Assembly (NCBI GenBank): GCA_015179125.1
Contig: WHVA01000429.1
Location: 1-64,000, forward strand
Direction of reading: 5' to 3'
Source of the DNA: Gautieria morchelliformis
Lineage: Eukaryota > Basidiomycota > Agaricomycetes > Gomphales > Gomphaceae
DNA length: 64,000 bases
The notes beneath the pieces are model-generated. The model worked only from the letters and a program-made list of their open reading frames with translations. It had not been told where the DNA came from and did not search any database. Shown piece by piece: positions 42,135-52,771 of this stretch (position 1 is its first letter; the number at the start of each line of letters is the position of its first letter). The position numbers were made by a program, and so were the translations under genes.

Positions 42135-44690
42135 GGATCACTGGAATAAATTAGAATATCATCCAGATATACCAACACACAAATGTCCAAAAGGTTGGCG
42201 AAAATCTCATTCATAAATCTTTGAAAAGCAGCAGGGTGATTAGTAAGACCAAATGGCATAACCAACCATTCAAAAGACCTATAGTGAGTCCTGAAGGTGG
42301 TTTTTCATTCATCACCCTTAGCAACTTGTAGGTGGTAAGCATGATGAAGGTCAATCTTGGTGTAAATGCAAACATTCTTTGGAGCTTCAAGTCAGCAATC
42401 AATGGCAGTGGATACCAATCTTTTTTTGAGATTTTGTTTAAACCTCGGAAGTCAAAACAAAGGTGAAGTGAACCATCTTTTTTGTGGACAAACAATACCA
42501 GTGCACCATGGGGTGAGCGTGAAGTTCAGCAGATGAAGCCGATGTTCAGGTGCTTGTCAATGAATTCACAGAGTGCTTTGAGCTTGGAGGTGGAGAGGGA
42601 GTAGATAGGACCAATAGGTGGCAGGGTCCCTTCTTCTAGGGTGATATTGATATCATGGGTTGGTGTGGAGCTAGAGTGTCAGCACAAGCTTTGCTGAACA
42701 CATCTGCAAACTCGTGATATACTTCAGGAACATGCTGTTTAATGTTCTCAGCGAGCTTGGGCAAGCTATCTCCCAATGTTGCTCCTCTGGTGAGGAGCTC
42801 AGGCGAAGCGAGGTCAAGTTGAAACACTTCATATCCTTCTCACCTAGCCGCATATATAACTGCAGGAGCATTGATCAGGGAAACGAGAGGTGCCTCTGAC
42901 TTCAGAGGCAAGGTCGGAGGTGGCAGTGCGGATGCTGTAGGCAGGGTCATGGTTGTAGCGGAAGCTGATTGAGCTGAGGTTGCCGTAGCCATAGGAGTCG
43001 ACGTCAAATTGATGGTCTTGAAAGTAATACTTGTTGGGTGCATTTATGCTCCTGCACCAAAATCAAGCATAATGTATTCGATTTATTGTATGGTGTTTCA
43101 ATCTCTTCTCACATTGTTCTTGTACCATGCATTCACTTCTCTGATTATTTTCGAAAATTTCCAGTCACTCCCTATCTCTCCATTTCATTTTGTTATTTCT
43201 ATTTTCACAAGCGGCTGCACCCAGCAGAGTTTGAAATGACTTTGACGCGCGAGCTCTTGAGCACTAAAGGGCCGGGTGCACGTATATGCTTTCTGAGACA
43301 GGATAGTGCTCCTCTCTCAGTGACAATAAATTCACTGAGAGAGGCGAGTAGTGTTCTTTATATTTTCATAGCATGTTGACTGAAAATCATGTAGTGCATT
43401 TGATTCTAGCTTTCTAAGAACTCTACCGAACCTTCCCTGCCATAACCCCGAGTTGCTAACAATACTGCCCAATACCCAGTCAATCGACGGGTTGTAGTGG
43501 GTGAGCCAGTTGTGGCCAAGCATCACCAAGCAACTCGAGTTGAGTGAGGTTACGTAGAAGGTAACCCATTGTTGTTTGCCAGTGGCAAACTGATACCGAG
43601 GTCTAGAGCTTGGGTAATGGTAGTGTTAGTACTACTGTCAAATAGTTTCAGGGGTAGAGTAGAGACAGGATAAGCAGGCATAGAATATTTCTGGACAAAC
43701 TTGGATTCAATAAAACAATCAGAAGACCCACAGTCAACTAATGCAACAAAAGAGACATTGGGAAGCAAAGGTGAGGTCAGATGTACATTAAGGGAATCTT
43801 TGGACAATAAATGAGGATCGGCACTGAGTCTGAGCACACAGGTGAGGTTACCACAATCCTCAGATTGTGTGGTTCCAAGGTTGCTACCTATTTTTTCACC
43901 TCCATAATAGAGGCCGAAGTTCTCTCTTTAGAGGTCTTCATTGCCCAACCTTTGGAATGGCTACCGCTAGCAGCCCTATTTGTGGCCTTGGGGCAGTCCT
44001 TGACTATGTGGCCCTTGGCGCGACAAAGCAGGCAAAGGCCTTGGTCGACCCAATGTTGGCATTCCTTGGGTAGAAGCTTGCCATCTTTCCTGAGATTCCT
44101 TGAGATGTCATGGTGGCTTTTGTTGTTGGTCAAGGTGTTGTTGTTGAAGTTTCTGCGGCTCTTGTTATTGGTCTTGTTGTGGTTCTTGTTGTTATTAGAA
44201 CCATTGGAAGACTGGTTATTGTTAGCATCATTGTTGGACTGATTAGTGGAGTGTGCCAGCTGAGGATTATGACCATTAGCCATTGCATCCTATTCCTTAT
44301 GCCCCCAATAACGACTGTCACATTCCAATGCAAAGTTGCAAAGTTTGGCAGCTGCAGAATTGAGGGAAGTGAAGAAGGTCATCCTTGATTCATTTGGCCA
44401 AGCCCTTGTAAGTGAAGTGGCAAAGTGCAGCATTGTTTCGCTTAGTCCGAGTTGAAGCTCAGGAGGAATAAGTGAGCTGCCCTGTGGTGTTCCTTCATGA
44501 CTATTTCTCCAGGTCAATCTCGGCTTGGGCAGCATTATTATAGGGGCTGAAGTTGAGTTCAAGCTCGGCCTTGAAACTGTCCCAGTCTCAAAGCCAATCA
44601 GGCTCGGGATGAACTTCACCAAGGATCGCAGGCTCAAAATGCTGGAGAGCTGAGCCAGGTAACTATAAGATAGCATACTGTACCTTCAAT
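42135..44690 (-). mobile_element. Gypsy gag, protease and reverse transcriptase segments
   Basis: Right to left: gag with Asn-rich tail and the zinc knuckle CRAKGHIVKDCP (about 44,000); protease with ALVDCGSSDCFIES (about 43,740); reverse transcriptase with [20 protein letters not shown] (about 42,420), [14 protein letters not shown] and [11 protein letters not shown] (about 42,150). The order gag-PR-RT is that of Ty3/gypsy pol. Confidence 0.85.
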
Positions 44691-44929
44691 TCCCCTGTCT
44701 TGAAGGCAGAGGGGCGATCTCACAATTCACCCTGGTCACCTGGTACACCCCTTGCAGACCCAGCCGAGCCTAGTAACAAAGACAAAGGTAGGGCTAACCC
44801 AGGTGACCCTTCAGATGATCCAGGTGATGGCTTTGGAGGTTCTGATAACAGTGATGACCTCCCAAACCTACCCCTGGATGACCATGGTGACCTTGATGAT
44901 AATGAGTTAATGCGTTGAGTTTTCATGAA

Positions 44930-46282
44930 ACTCACTAAACCTCGTGACCCAGAGGGTGACTGAGCCTGGGGGCAAAACCCAAGGTAAGGTCCAAGGTTAC
45001 AGAGCAAGGTTCAAAGAGGGAGTCGGAGAGGGACTTGGCTTCAGCTTATGTGCTGCACCTGCCCTATGTACGAGTCCCAACTTCTTAGGTAAATGAATAA
45101 GAGGCAAGGTTTTGGTGCAAGAGGTAAGTACTTAGAAACTAGCTAAGGATCAAAGGGAGTATGATAGTTAATATTCAGACTGAGGAATAAGATAGAAGTT
45201 GTTTAAATGCGGCACCTTTATGTTAGCTCAGGACCATCCGATGGTGAGCTCAATAACACTAGAACAGAATTTTTTATTTTTTTTGCCAAATTGCTTCCTA
45301 GATTCTCTTTGGGTTATGCATAGCTACAACTTCTAGGAGAGACTTGGGAAATATCTATATCACTGGAGGAGATATATGATGTTCAAAGTGTGACACAAGA
45401 CAAATTCCAAATTATTTTCTTGATGTCCTAGAGTGATTCTACACAATTTCAGTATTTGGACAAGCAGAATTTGGCGGTCATGTGATAAGTCATGTGATGT
45501 ATTTGTCAGCTTTGAAGGCTTGAAAAACCATTCCACTGCCACTCCAAGGCCCTTCCCACCCCTTCTACTTCTCATAATAGTATATTTGATCATTCTGAGC
45601 CATGTACACGGGGTGAAAATCTAAAAATAAGGCTTCTTGACTCCACAATCTCAAATCTGCATGTCCAAGGCCACCAAATGCTGCAAATGCCATCATCATG
45701 GTTGCAGATGATTCAGAGGATTCAGATGATGAGTACATACTTTCCATTAGGGAGCACACTTCCCTTGCAGCTGAAGGAGAGGATGGTGATTCTAGACAGC
45801 TTTCAGTGCTTAGAGATTATATTAATATTGCATGGCATTCCACAGACATCCTATTTCACTTCAAAAAATTATGTCCAAGTTTGGAAAGGCACCATAAAAA
45901 GAGAGTCTATTTAATCTGATTCACCAAAGTACTGCCTCAAGTAAGGAAAAAGAAAATTTCACCAATTCGAAGATTTGGCGCATCACATGATATAGGTGCC
46001 CACTTACATAAAGGTGCCACATTTAACTGACATCTATCTTAAGAGTGCATACAGGAGGTTTTATACACGGGCAAGATAAGGGTCAGGGGTGAGCATATAT
46101 GGGGATATCAGCAATGTAAATATAACTAAATGATGCATGATAGAATGGAACAGGTATATAAGGGAATGAGGGCATATGGTTAAGCTCAGGCATGAGCTCA
46201 GGGTCAGACATAGTATCACAGGGCTCAGGATCGGCAGAAAGATAGTAGCAGTAAGTAACCTGCCAAAGGCCAGGTTCTTACA
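44930..46282 (-). repeat. F1 LTR, 5' copy, interrupted
   Basis: Matches 28,707-29,237 on both sides of an 849-bp insert. The outer end is CAGGTTCTTACA (46,271-46,282), followed by CTCCA and the TPR array. The inner boundary near 44,930 is approximate because the two copies differ there. Confidence 0.75.
45191..46039. mobile_element. Non-autonomous DNA transposon, TAA duplication (849 bp)
   Basis: Inverted terminal repeats of about 32 bp: the left end GATAGAAGTTG...GGCACCTTTATG matches the reverse complement of the right end, with GGCACCTTTATG exact. TAA flanks both sides (45,188-45,190 and 46,040-46,042). The other F1 LTR copy reads GAGGAATAAGAGTG without the insert, which is the pre-insertion site. 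A 3-bp TWA duplication points to PIF/Harbinger. Internal open frames are short and no transposase was recognised. Confidence 0.8.
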
Positions 46283-46417
46283 CTCCATGACTTGAACCTC
46301 CAGCTCTTGAGCATTCTTCCACCGGCCCAGCCTCTGATAGGTTGCAGCAAGGTTGGTCATGGCACTCAGTGTGTTGGGATGCTCCTTACCAAGGACCCTC
46401 CTCCTTGCCTCCATGAT
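46283..46417 (-). pseudogene. TPR unit beyond the present NLR stop
   Basis: In the same frame as the NLR, directly after its TAA, one more TPR unit (HPNTLSAMTNLAATYQRLG) reads on until it is cut at TGGAG by the gypsy element. It was therefore coding before the stop arose. The stop replaces a CAA codon seen at the same place in most other units. Confidence 0.8.
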
Positions 46418-49400
46418 TTAGACCTCCAGCTCTTCAGCATCCTTCCACTGGCCCAGACTATGATAGGTCACTGCAAGGTTGGCTATGGCAGTCAGTGTGT
46501 CAGGATGCTCTTCACCAAGGACCCTCTTCCTTGCCTCCATGACTTGAACCTCCAGCTCTTCAGCATCCTTCCACTGGCCCAGACTCTGATAGGTTACAGC
46601 AAGGTTGGCCATGGCCATCCGTGTGTCAGGATGCTCTTCACCAAAGACCCTCTTCCTTGCCTCCATGACTTGAACCTCCAGCTCTTCAGCATCCTTCCAC
46701 TGGCCCAGACTATGATAGGTTATGGCAAGGTTGGCCATGGCCATCAGTGTGTCAGGATGCTCTTCACCAAAGACCCTCTTCCTTGCCTCCATGACTTGAA
46801 CCTCCAGCTCTTCAGCATCCTTCCACTGGCCCAGACTCTGATAGGTCACGGCAAGGTTGGCCATGGCCATCAGTGTGTCAGGATGCTCTTCACCAAGGAC
46901 CCTCTTGCTTGCCTCCATGGCTTGAACCTTCAGCTCTTCAGCATCCTTCCACTGGCCCAGACTCTGATAGGTTACAGCAAGGTTGGCCATGGCCATCAGT
47001 GTGTCAGGATGCTCTTCACCAAGGACCCTCTTCCTTGCCTCCATGGCTTGAACCTTCAGCTCTTCAGCATCCTTCCACTGGCCCAGACTCTGATAGGTTG
47101 CAGCAAGGTTGGCCATGGCACTCAGTGTGTCAGGATGCTCCTCTCCAAGGGCCCTCTTCCTTGCCTCCATGACCTTAACATACAGCTCTTTAGCATTCTT
47201 CCACTGGCCCAGACTATGATAGGTTACAGCAAGGTTGGCTATGGCCATCAGTGTGGCAGGATGCTCTTCACCAAGGACCCTCTTGCTTGCCTCCATGACT
47301 TGAACCTCCAGCTCTTCAGCATCCTTCCACTGGCCCAGACTATGATAGGTCACGGCAAGGTTGGCCATGGCCATCAGTGTGTCAGGATGCTCTTCACCAA
47401 GGACCCTCTTGCTTGCCTCCATGGCTTGAACCTTCAGCTCTTCAGCATCCTTCCACTGGCCCAGACTCTGATAGGTTACAGCAAGGTTGGCTATGGCGGT
47501 CAGTGTATCAGGATGCTCTTCACCAAAGACCCTCTTCCTTGCCTCCATGGCTTGAACCTCCAGCTCTTCAGCATCCTTCCACTGGCCCAGACTATGATAG
47601 GTTCCAGCAAGGTTGGCCATGGCCATCAGTGTGTCAGGATGCTCTTCACTAAGGACCCTCTTGCTTGCCTCCATGACTTGAACCTTCAGCTCTTCAGCAT
47701 CCTTCCACTGGCCCAGACTCTGATAGGTTACAGCAAGGTTGGCCATGGCCATCAGTGTGTCAGGATGCTCTTCACCAAGGACCCTCTTGCTTGCCTCCAT
47801 GACTTGAACCTCCAGCTCTTCAGCATCCTTCCACTGGCCCAGACTATGATAGGTTCCAGCAAGGTTGGCTATGGCCATCAGTGTGGCAGGATGCTCTTCA
47901 CCAAGGACCCTCTTGCTTGCCTCCATGACTTGAACCTCCAGCTCTTCAGCATCCTTCCACTGGCCCAGACTATGATAGGTCACGGCAAGGTTGGCCATGG
48001 CCATCAGTGTGTCAGGATGCTCTTCACCAAGGACCCTCTTGCTTGCCTCCATGACTTGAACCTCCAGCTCTTCAGCATCCTTCCACTGGCCCAGACTATG
48101 ATAGGTTCCAGCAAGGTTGGCTATGGCCATCAGTGTGTCAGGATGCTCTTCACCAAGGACCTTCTTCCTTGCCTCCATGACTTGAACCTCCAGCTCTTCA
48201 GCATCCTTCCACTGGCCCAGACTATGATAGGTTCCAGCAAGGTTGGCTATGGCCATCAGTGTGTCAGGATGCTCTTCACCAAGGACCTTCTTCCTTGCCT
48301 CCATGACTTGAACCTCCAGCTCTTCAGCATCCTTCCACTGGCCCAGACTATGATAGGTTCCAGCAAGGTTGGCTATGGCGGTCAGTGTGTCAGGATGCTC
48401 TTCACCAAGGACCCTCTTCCTTGCCTCCATGACTTGAACCTCCAGCTCTTCAGCATCCTTCCACTGGCCCAGACTATCATATGTTACAGCAAGGTTGGCT
48501 ATGGCCATCAGTGTGTCAGGATGCTCTTCACCAAGGACCCTCTTGCTTGCCTCCATGACTTGAACCTTCAGCTCTTCAGCATCCTTCCACTGGCCCAGAC
48601 TCTGGTAGGTGATAGCAAGGTTGGCCATGGCGGTCAGTGTGTCAGGATGCTCTTCACCAAGGACCCTCTTCCTTGCCTCCATGACCTTAACATACAGCTC
48701 CTTAGCATCTGTCCATCGCCCTTCATCATCAAATACTTGTGCAAATTGATTTGCCATGTTTATTTTTATACCTTTTATATGTGGCTCAATATGAGAGAGA
48801 AGAGTTCTCCTAAAGGCATAGTCCTCTGTACTATCCTCAAATGGGATAGATAGTGCTAGGATCTGCATCATGCACCCTTGGTTATACTCCTGCTCTGCCA
48901 CCTCCAGCCTTTCTTTGGCCCAAGCATGCACTAGTGGATGAAGGAAAAATGTGTCGTCTCTCTCCTCAGAGCTAATTAGTGAGTAAGAAGTTAATTCACT
49001 AATGACCTCCTGAAATTCAAAGTCACTCCAGGAACCATCTGCAGTTTGAAAGTTATGCAGAAACTGTTTTGCATCATCGAATTGCCCATCTGGATGTATA
49101 AGAGCTGCCTTCTGAAATATGCTCTTGGAAATACCCCTATAATGCAGAAATGCACACAGGTGTAGCAGGCTTGCTGCTTTGGGACTTAGCCTTTTAAAGC
49201 TGATTTCCCACGTTGTGTATACTGCCCACTGATAATTATCTACCATCTGTACAGAGTGCTTGCTCATCAGCTGAACCCGATTCTTCTGGAGAATATTCAG
49301 GTATTCGTTCAAGCTGCACCCATTTGAGATATAGGCACCTGCTTGTACAATGGCAAGGGCAAGGTAACCAAGTTCTTTGGCAATCAGAGGTGCCAAGCCA

Positions 49401-51518
49401 TGGTCCTTTGTAGAACCTTTGGCTGTAGAGAACATGAGGAGCAAATGAATTGCTTCATCAGGATTCATGCCTGGCACATGACAGTTGGAGCTGGGTGCAT
49501 GCACACAACATGCCACATTGCGAGTTGTCACGATGATGTTTCCATGCTTGCATGCTGGGAAGTACTTTCGAAGGTTTATATCTCGGTCATCAGCATTGTC
49601 CATGAAGAGCAGCCACCCTTGGTGTTGTCCCGAAAGCCAGAGAAGAGCATCCTCAGCAGTCTCACCAATACTCCCTTCCCAAGCAATGTCCTCTAGGCCA
49701 GACTCTATAGTGGACACACTACTTGCATCCACATAATAGACCCTCCAAAAGCTATAAAACAGATTAGTCAAAACATAACAGACCCAGGTAAACTACACCA
49801 CCGTTGATAAAACCTATCAATGAATGTCAATGCAATCTGTGTTTTTCCCACCCCACCAAGCCCATACAAGACAAAGATGCGCTGTTCCTCCTTAACAGTG
49901 GATGTCTGACCTGGGAAGAAATATCCCTTAAGTTGCAAAAGGATATCGACTCTTCCAGTAAATCTGCTTGTTGGTGGAGGACAAGCCTTACGGTGAGCTC
50001 TCTGTTTACCTGATAGTCGACTGATGGTGCCTGCACCTATAGTATCTACCATAAAACATAAGTCATCAGCTGTGAGCCATTGCAGATTGTACACACTGAG
50101 GTGTGCCACAGGTATCACTTCCCGGCGCTCCCTGAGAGCAATGACAGCAGCCATTACCATCTCATCTACCTGTCCCCGCCGAAGATGCTGTAATGTGTGT
50201 GTTGCCACCTCAGGTAACCTTTCCCACTGTGCCAATGTTACACTTTGCATTCCTTGCTCCACATTGAACCGGAAGTAGACGTTTGGTACAGCTCTGAAGC
50301 GCTGCTCGGTTTCCTCCGCTGTTGCCTCACATTCCGTGGTGATCCTCTTCAATACCTCGGCTACACTTAATGGTATGACATTATTAAACAGACTAGGTGC
50401 CGGCAGGCTGGCAGTGGTGACATGTCCAGTGCCAATGCTGACGACGCAAGCAATATGTTGGCGCGGAAAGACATGTTCTGCTTCTTTGAGGATTTGCCTG
50501 ATCGGATTGTTGCAACCCAGGCCGGCATCCACGAAGGGTTCACGCATAGGCGGTATGCCAATGAAAATCCGTTTGAAAAAAGTAGGAGCGGCAGACGTAG
50601 CACGGGCGGCCTCCCATATAGCGCAGTCGAATGATTCGTATTTGCCTACGCTGTACGTACGAAAGAGGCGGGGTGTGCTCATGTTATTTGCGGGCATCGC
50701 GCAGACGAAACTGGGCTACGCTCAGCTATGTACCAAGTCAAGAAGTAGCGGCAATGTGAACATACGTTTTGCACACTTCTCTGCTGGGTCTTGGATCGAA
50801 CATGCGTGCGTTAGGATCACCAGTCGATTCCTGGATGATTGCCTTGATAGCGTTCTCCAAATTGCTAGCCTTGAACATTCCGTCCTTCCAAAATGGTTTC
50901 TTCTCCGAGAAGACTTGTGAGGCGAATGTGCCATAGGCTTCGATCGCTTTATCTACGGGCAGGCGAAGGCGGCCCAGCATGAGTGCTATGAGCCTGCATG
51001 GAAAGTATTAGCGAGCGACGGCGATCGAGAAGAAAGTAACTTACCCGCCTGTACTCGTACCGCAGATTAAGTCGAAATATTCACAAGGAAGGGGCGCGGT
51101 GGGTCGCCCTTCTTCGCGCTGGATTCTTCGCATGATTTCTTGTAGTATGATGAGTTCGGACAAGCCACGGATTCCACCACCATCTGCTGAGGTAGTTAGA
51201 AGGTGGCAGCTAGCAGGCGTGAAAACATTACCGAGTGAGAGCAACCTAAGCCCGGCACGCTCAGGCTGGTGCTCATCGGTTTGCGTCGTGGGGGTAGATT
51301 CGATGTCCGTTCTTCCTGCGGCAAGCCCAGAAGTAGACTGGGATTTGACCTATTCATGAAGATTCATCGGATATAGTAGTCAGTCCCCTTGATTATTTAG
51401 GGTCCCGGAACAAACTTGTGCTTACCGTTGACGGTACCAAAGACGGCTTTACGATCGGCGGCATTTCGCCATGCCTGGATGAAGGAGAAGCTTTGGCAAT
51501 CTGCTGATTATGGTCCAT
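46418..51518 (-). CDS. NLR-like protein: patatin, NB-ARC, 18 TPRs
   Basis: Six exons: 51,518-51,426; 51,349-51,232; 51,186-51,045; 50,993-50,766; 50,710-49,802; 49,751-46,418. Total 4,824 nt, 1,607 residues, frame open throughout. Domains: a patatin-like phospholipase with oxyanion loop DGGGIRG (about 72), nucleophile elbow GTSTGG (about 113) and catalytic Asp in DAGLGCNNP (about 254); an NB-ARC/STAND ATPase with P-loop GLGGVGKTQ (about 481), Walker B GWLLFMDNADD and NIIVTTRN; then 18 kinesin-light-chain-type TPRs of 42 residues (about 850-1,605). Such proteins are thought to sense non-self or damage through the repeats and act through the lipase. Repeats are nearly identical at DNA level. 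The stop lies inside a TPR array that originally went on. An in-frame ATG at 51,602 is an alternative start. Confidence 0.9.
46421..48700 (-). repeat. 18 tandem 126-bp TPR-coding units
   Basis: Each unit follows the pattern EVQVMEA(R/S)K(R/K)VLGEEHP, DTL(M/T)A(I/M)ANLA, (V/G/A/I)TY(H/Q)SLGQWKDAEEL. Changes concentrate at a few positions in the unit (8, 12, 21, 23, 28, 31). Units 4 and 5 are identical in protein, and 1 and 13 share a distinct YVKVMEA start. This is the signature of recent unit gain, loss and conversion. Confidence 0.9.
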
Positions 51519-51701
51519 GGAGGTGTTAGAGGTCAGGGTGGTCTGCGAGAAAGAAGGAGGCAGTGCAAGGCAACCGCGTGAGCCTGTAAACTGTCTAAGC
51601 AAAGGTTCCTGGCGTCAATCACTTGGTCAATCAAACAACTTTATTCGGAGACCGAAACCAGCGTCGAATGACGTAAGCTATGCGAACATTAACAGCGGGA
51701 C
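51519..51701. promoter_or_regulatory. Divergent promoter, NLR / unknown gene
   Basis: 183 bp between the start codons of the NLR (minus) and the gene at 51,702 (plus). If the upstream ATG of the NLR at 51,602 is used, only 99 bp remain. No specific factor site is claimed. Confidence 0.45.
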
Positions 51702-52527
51702 ATGCCCAAGCCTAAGCACAAAAACAGGAAGAAAAACTCCCCAGCCGCTATCCCTTCTGTTGCAGGTAGTAGCTCTGACCCTCAAAAACCGGAGAGAAAC
51801 CCATCATCTCCAAGTTCTTCGCAACCTCCAGAGGGGCAGGATGTCCCGGACCCAGACGCGTCTTGCATCGAGAACAGGTGGAATGGACCTCGTGTTATTG
51901 ACGTGTCTGCCTTCGTATCGTCGCAATATGCTGCCGCGCCGGACATGGAGGACGTGAATTGTGCCGTGTATGCAGCTCCAGAGGTCCGGGAAATGATTCT
52001 CAATGTGTTGCCAAAGGAGAATGCCTTGGTAGGTATTCCTTCCATTTCGTTGACTCACGCAACGCTTGACGTGTGAGCAGATCCTATGGTACAATAAGAG
52101 CCGGAAGAGTGCACGCATTTGTCCAGCATGTCGTAGATTCTATGCTGTTGGAGACATTCTGTTGCCACATCTTGTTGATGACCAGAGTGGATCCCGGGCA
52201 GAGTATGTTGATCCACGAAATGTGCGCGAGAAGCGAATCAGTGGGCTTTGTAAGTTCTTTGAGACACTAGTAGACGACATTGGATTTAACAGCGTCTGGT
52301 CAGGTTCTCTTATGTGCTTCGGGATTGCGTCGTACAATTGGCCAGGTTCAATCGGTGCTTGGGGGAAATGGTCGTCCGAAATAGATGCAAGAACACAGGC
52401 TATCTTACTCGGTCCTGGAGCAAATATTGCGGACGATGGCATGGGGGCATTCATGAAGATCAGTCGAACGGAGGATTTGCTTGATGTGATCTCAGCTGTG
52501 TATCGTGCTGGACTAGCCCTGTATTAA
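51702..52527 (+). CDS. Conserved-looking protein of unknown function (257 aa)
   Basis: Two exons (51,702-52,028 and 52,081-52,527) joined by a 52-nt GT-AG intron; 774 nt. The N-terminal third is basic then Ser/Pro-rich and probably disordered (MPKPKHKNRKKNSPAA). The rest is folded-looking, with RVIDVSAFVSSQYAAAPD, YNKSRKSARICPACRRFY (a CxxC pair), SGLCKFFETLVDDIGF and FGIASYNWPGSIGAW. I cannot name a family. A single CxxC is not enough to claim a zinc finger. It is head-to-head with the NLR and convergent with the kelch gene. Confidence 0.7.
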
Positions 52528-52771
52528 TAGGTCTTTTACGCTGTGTATTTGTAGAGTGCACGTTTCTGTTATTCTGACATATTTGACTGATTTTTTAACG
52601 CCTCGACAATTTCTACACTTGTGTGACCAAAAACAAAAGGTAGATCATATACTATACAATAGAATACCTCCCAATGGCTATTAATGTGGGACAATAAGGT
52701 AAAGGTGTAAAGCGTATACAGCCGAATCGCAGAGAAGGCATGAATGTAGGTCATACCCATAATACTTTTGA

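Larger units (their letters stand above)
28707..46282 (-). mobile_element. Ty3/gypsy (chromovirus-like) element, degenerate, with nested insertions
   Basis: Bounded by two diverged copies of one LTR (family F1) and by CTCCA on both outer sides (28,702-28,706 and 46,283-46,287). In minus-strand order the parts are: 5' LTR (46,282 to about 44,930, itself interrupted), gag with a CCHC knuckle (about 44,690-43,880), aspartic protease (about 43,840-43,550), reverse transcriptase (about 42,900-42,135), RNase H (about 41,690-41,350) and integrase (about 41,340-40,843 and 33,694-33,305). A purine-rich tract abuts the 3' LTR (29,237-28,707). A piece with a GPY/F-like segment and chromodomain lies at 29,868-30,348 in the opposite orientation. 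The element is thoroughly broken (well over ten breaks, besides the insertions). The LTRs differ at roughly 15% of sites, so it is old. Confidence 0.85.

Noticed and set aside
44700-44918. Asp/Pro-rich 72-residue plus-strand frame
   Set aside because: Opposite in orientation to the gypsy gag leader at this place; no independent support.
45565-45919. Acidic Ser-rich frames inside the 849-bp element as a Harbinger transposase or partner protein
   Set aside because: Too short, no DDE or Myb-like motif, and the two strands give equally good frames.
46292-48853. An 853-codon open frame on the plus strand
   Set aside because: It is the exact antisense of the TPR array. It stays open only because the 126-bp unit (a multiple of three) has no stop in that antisense frame.
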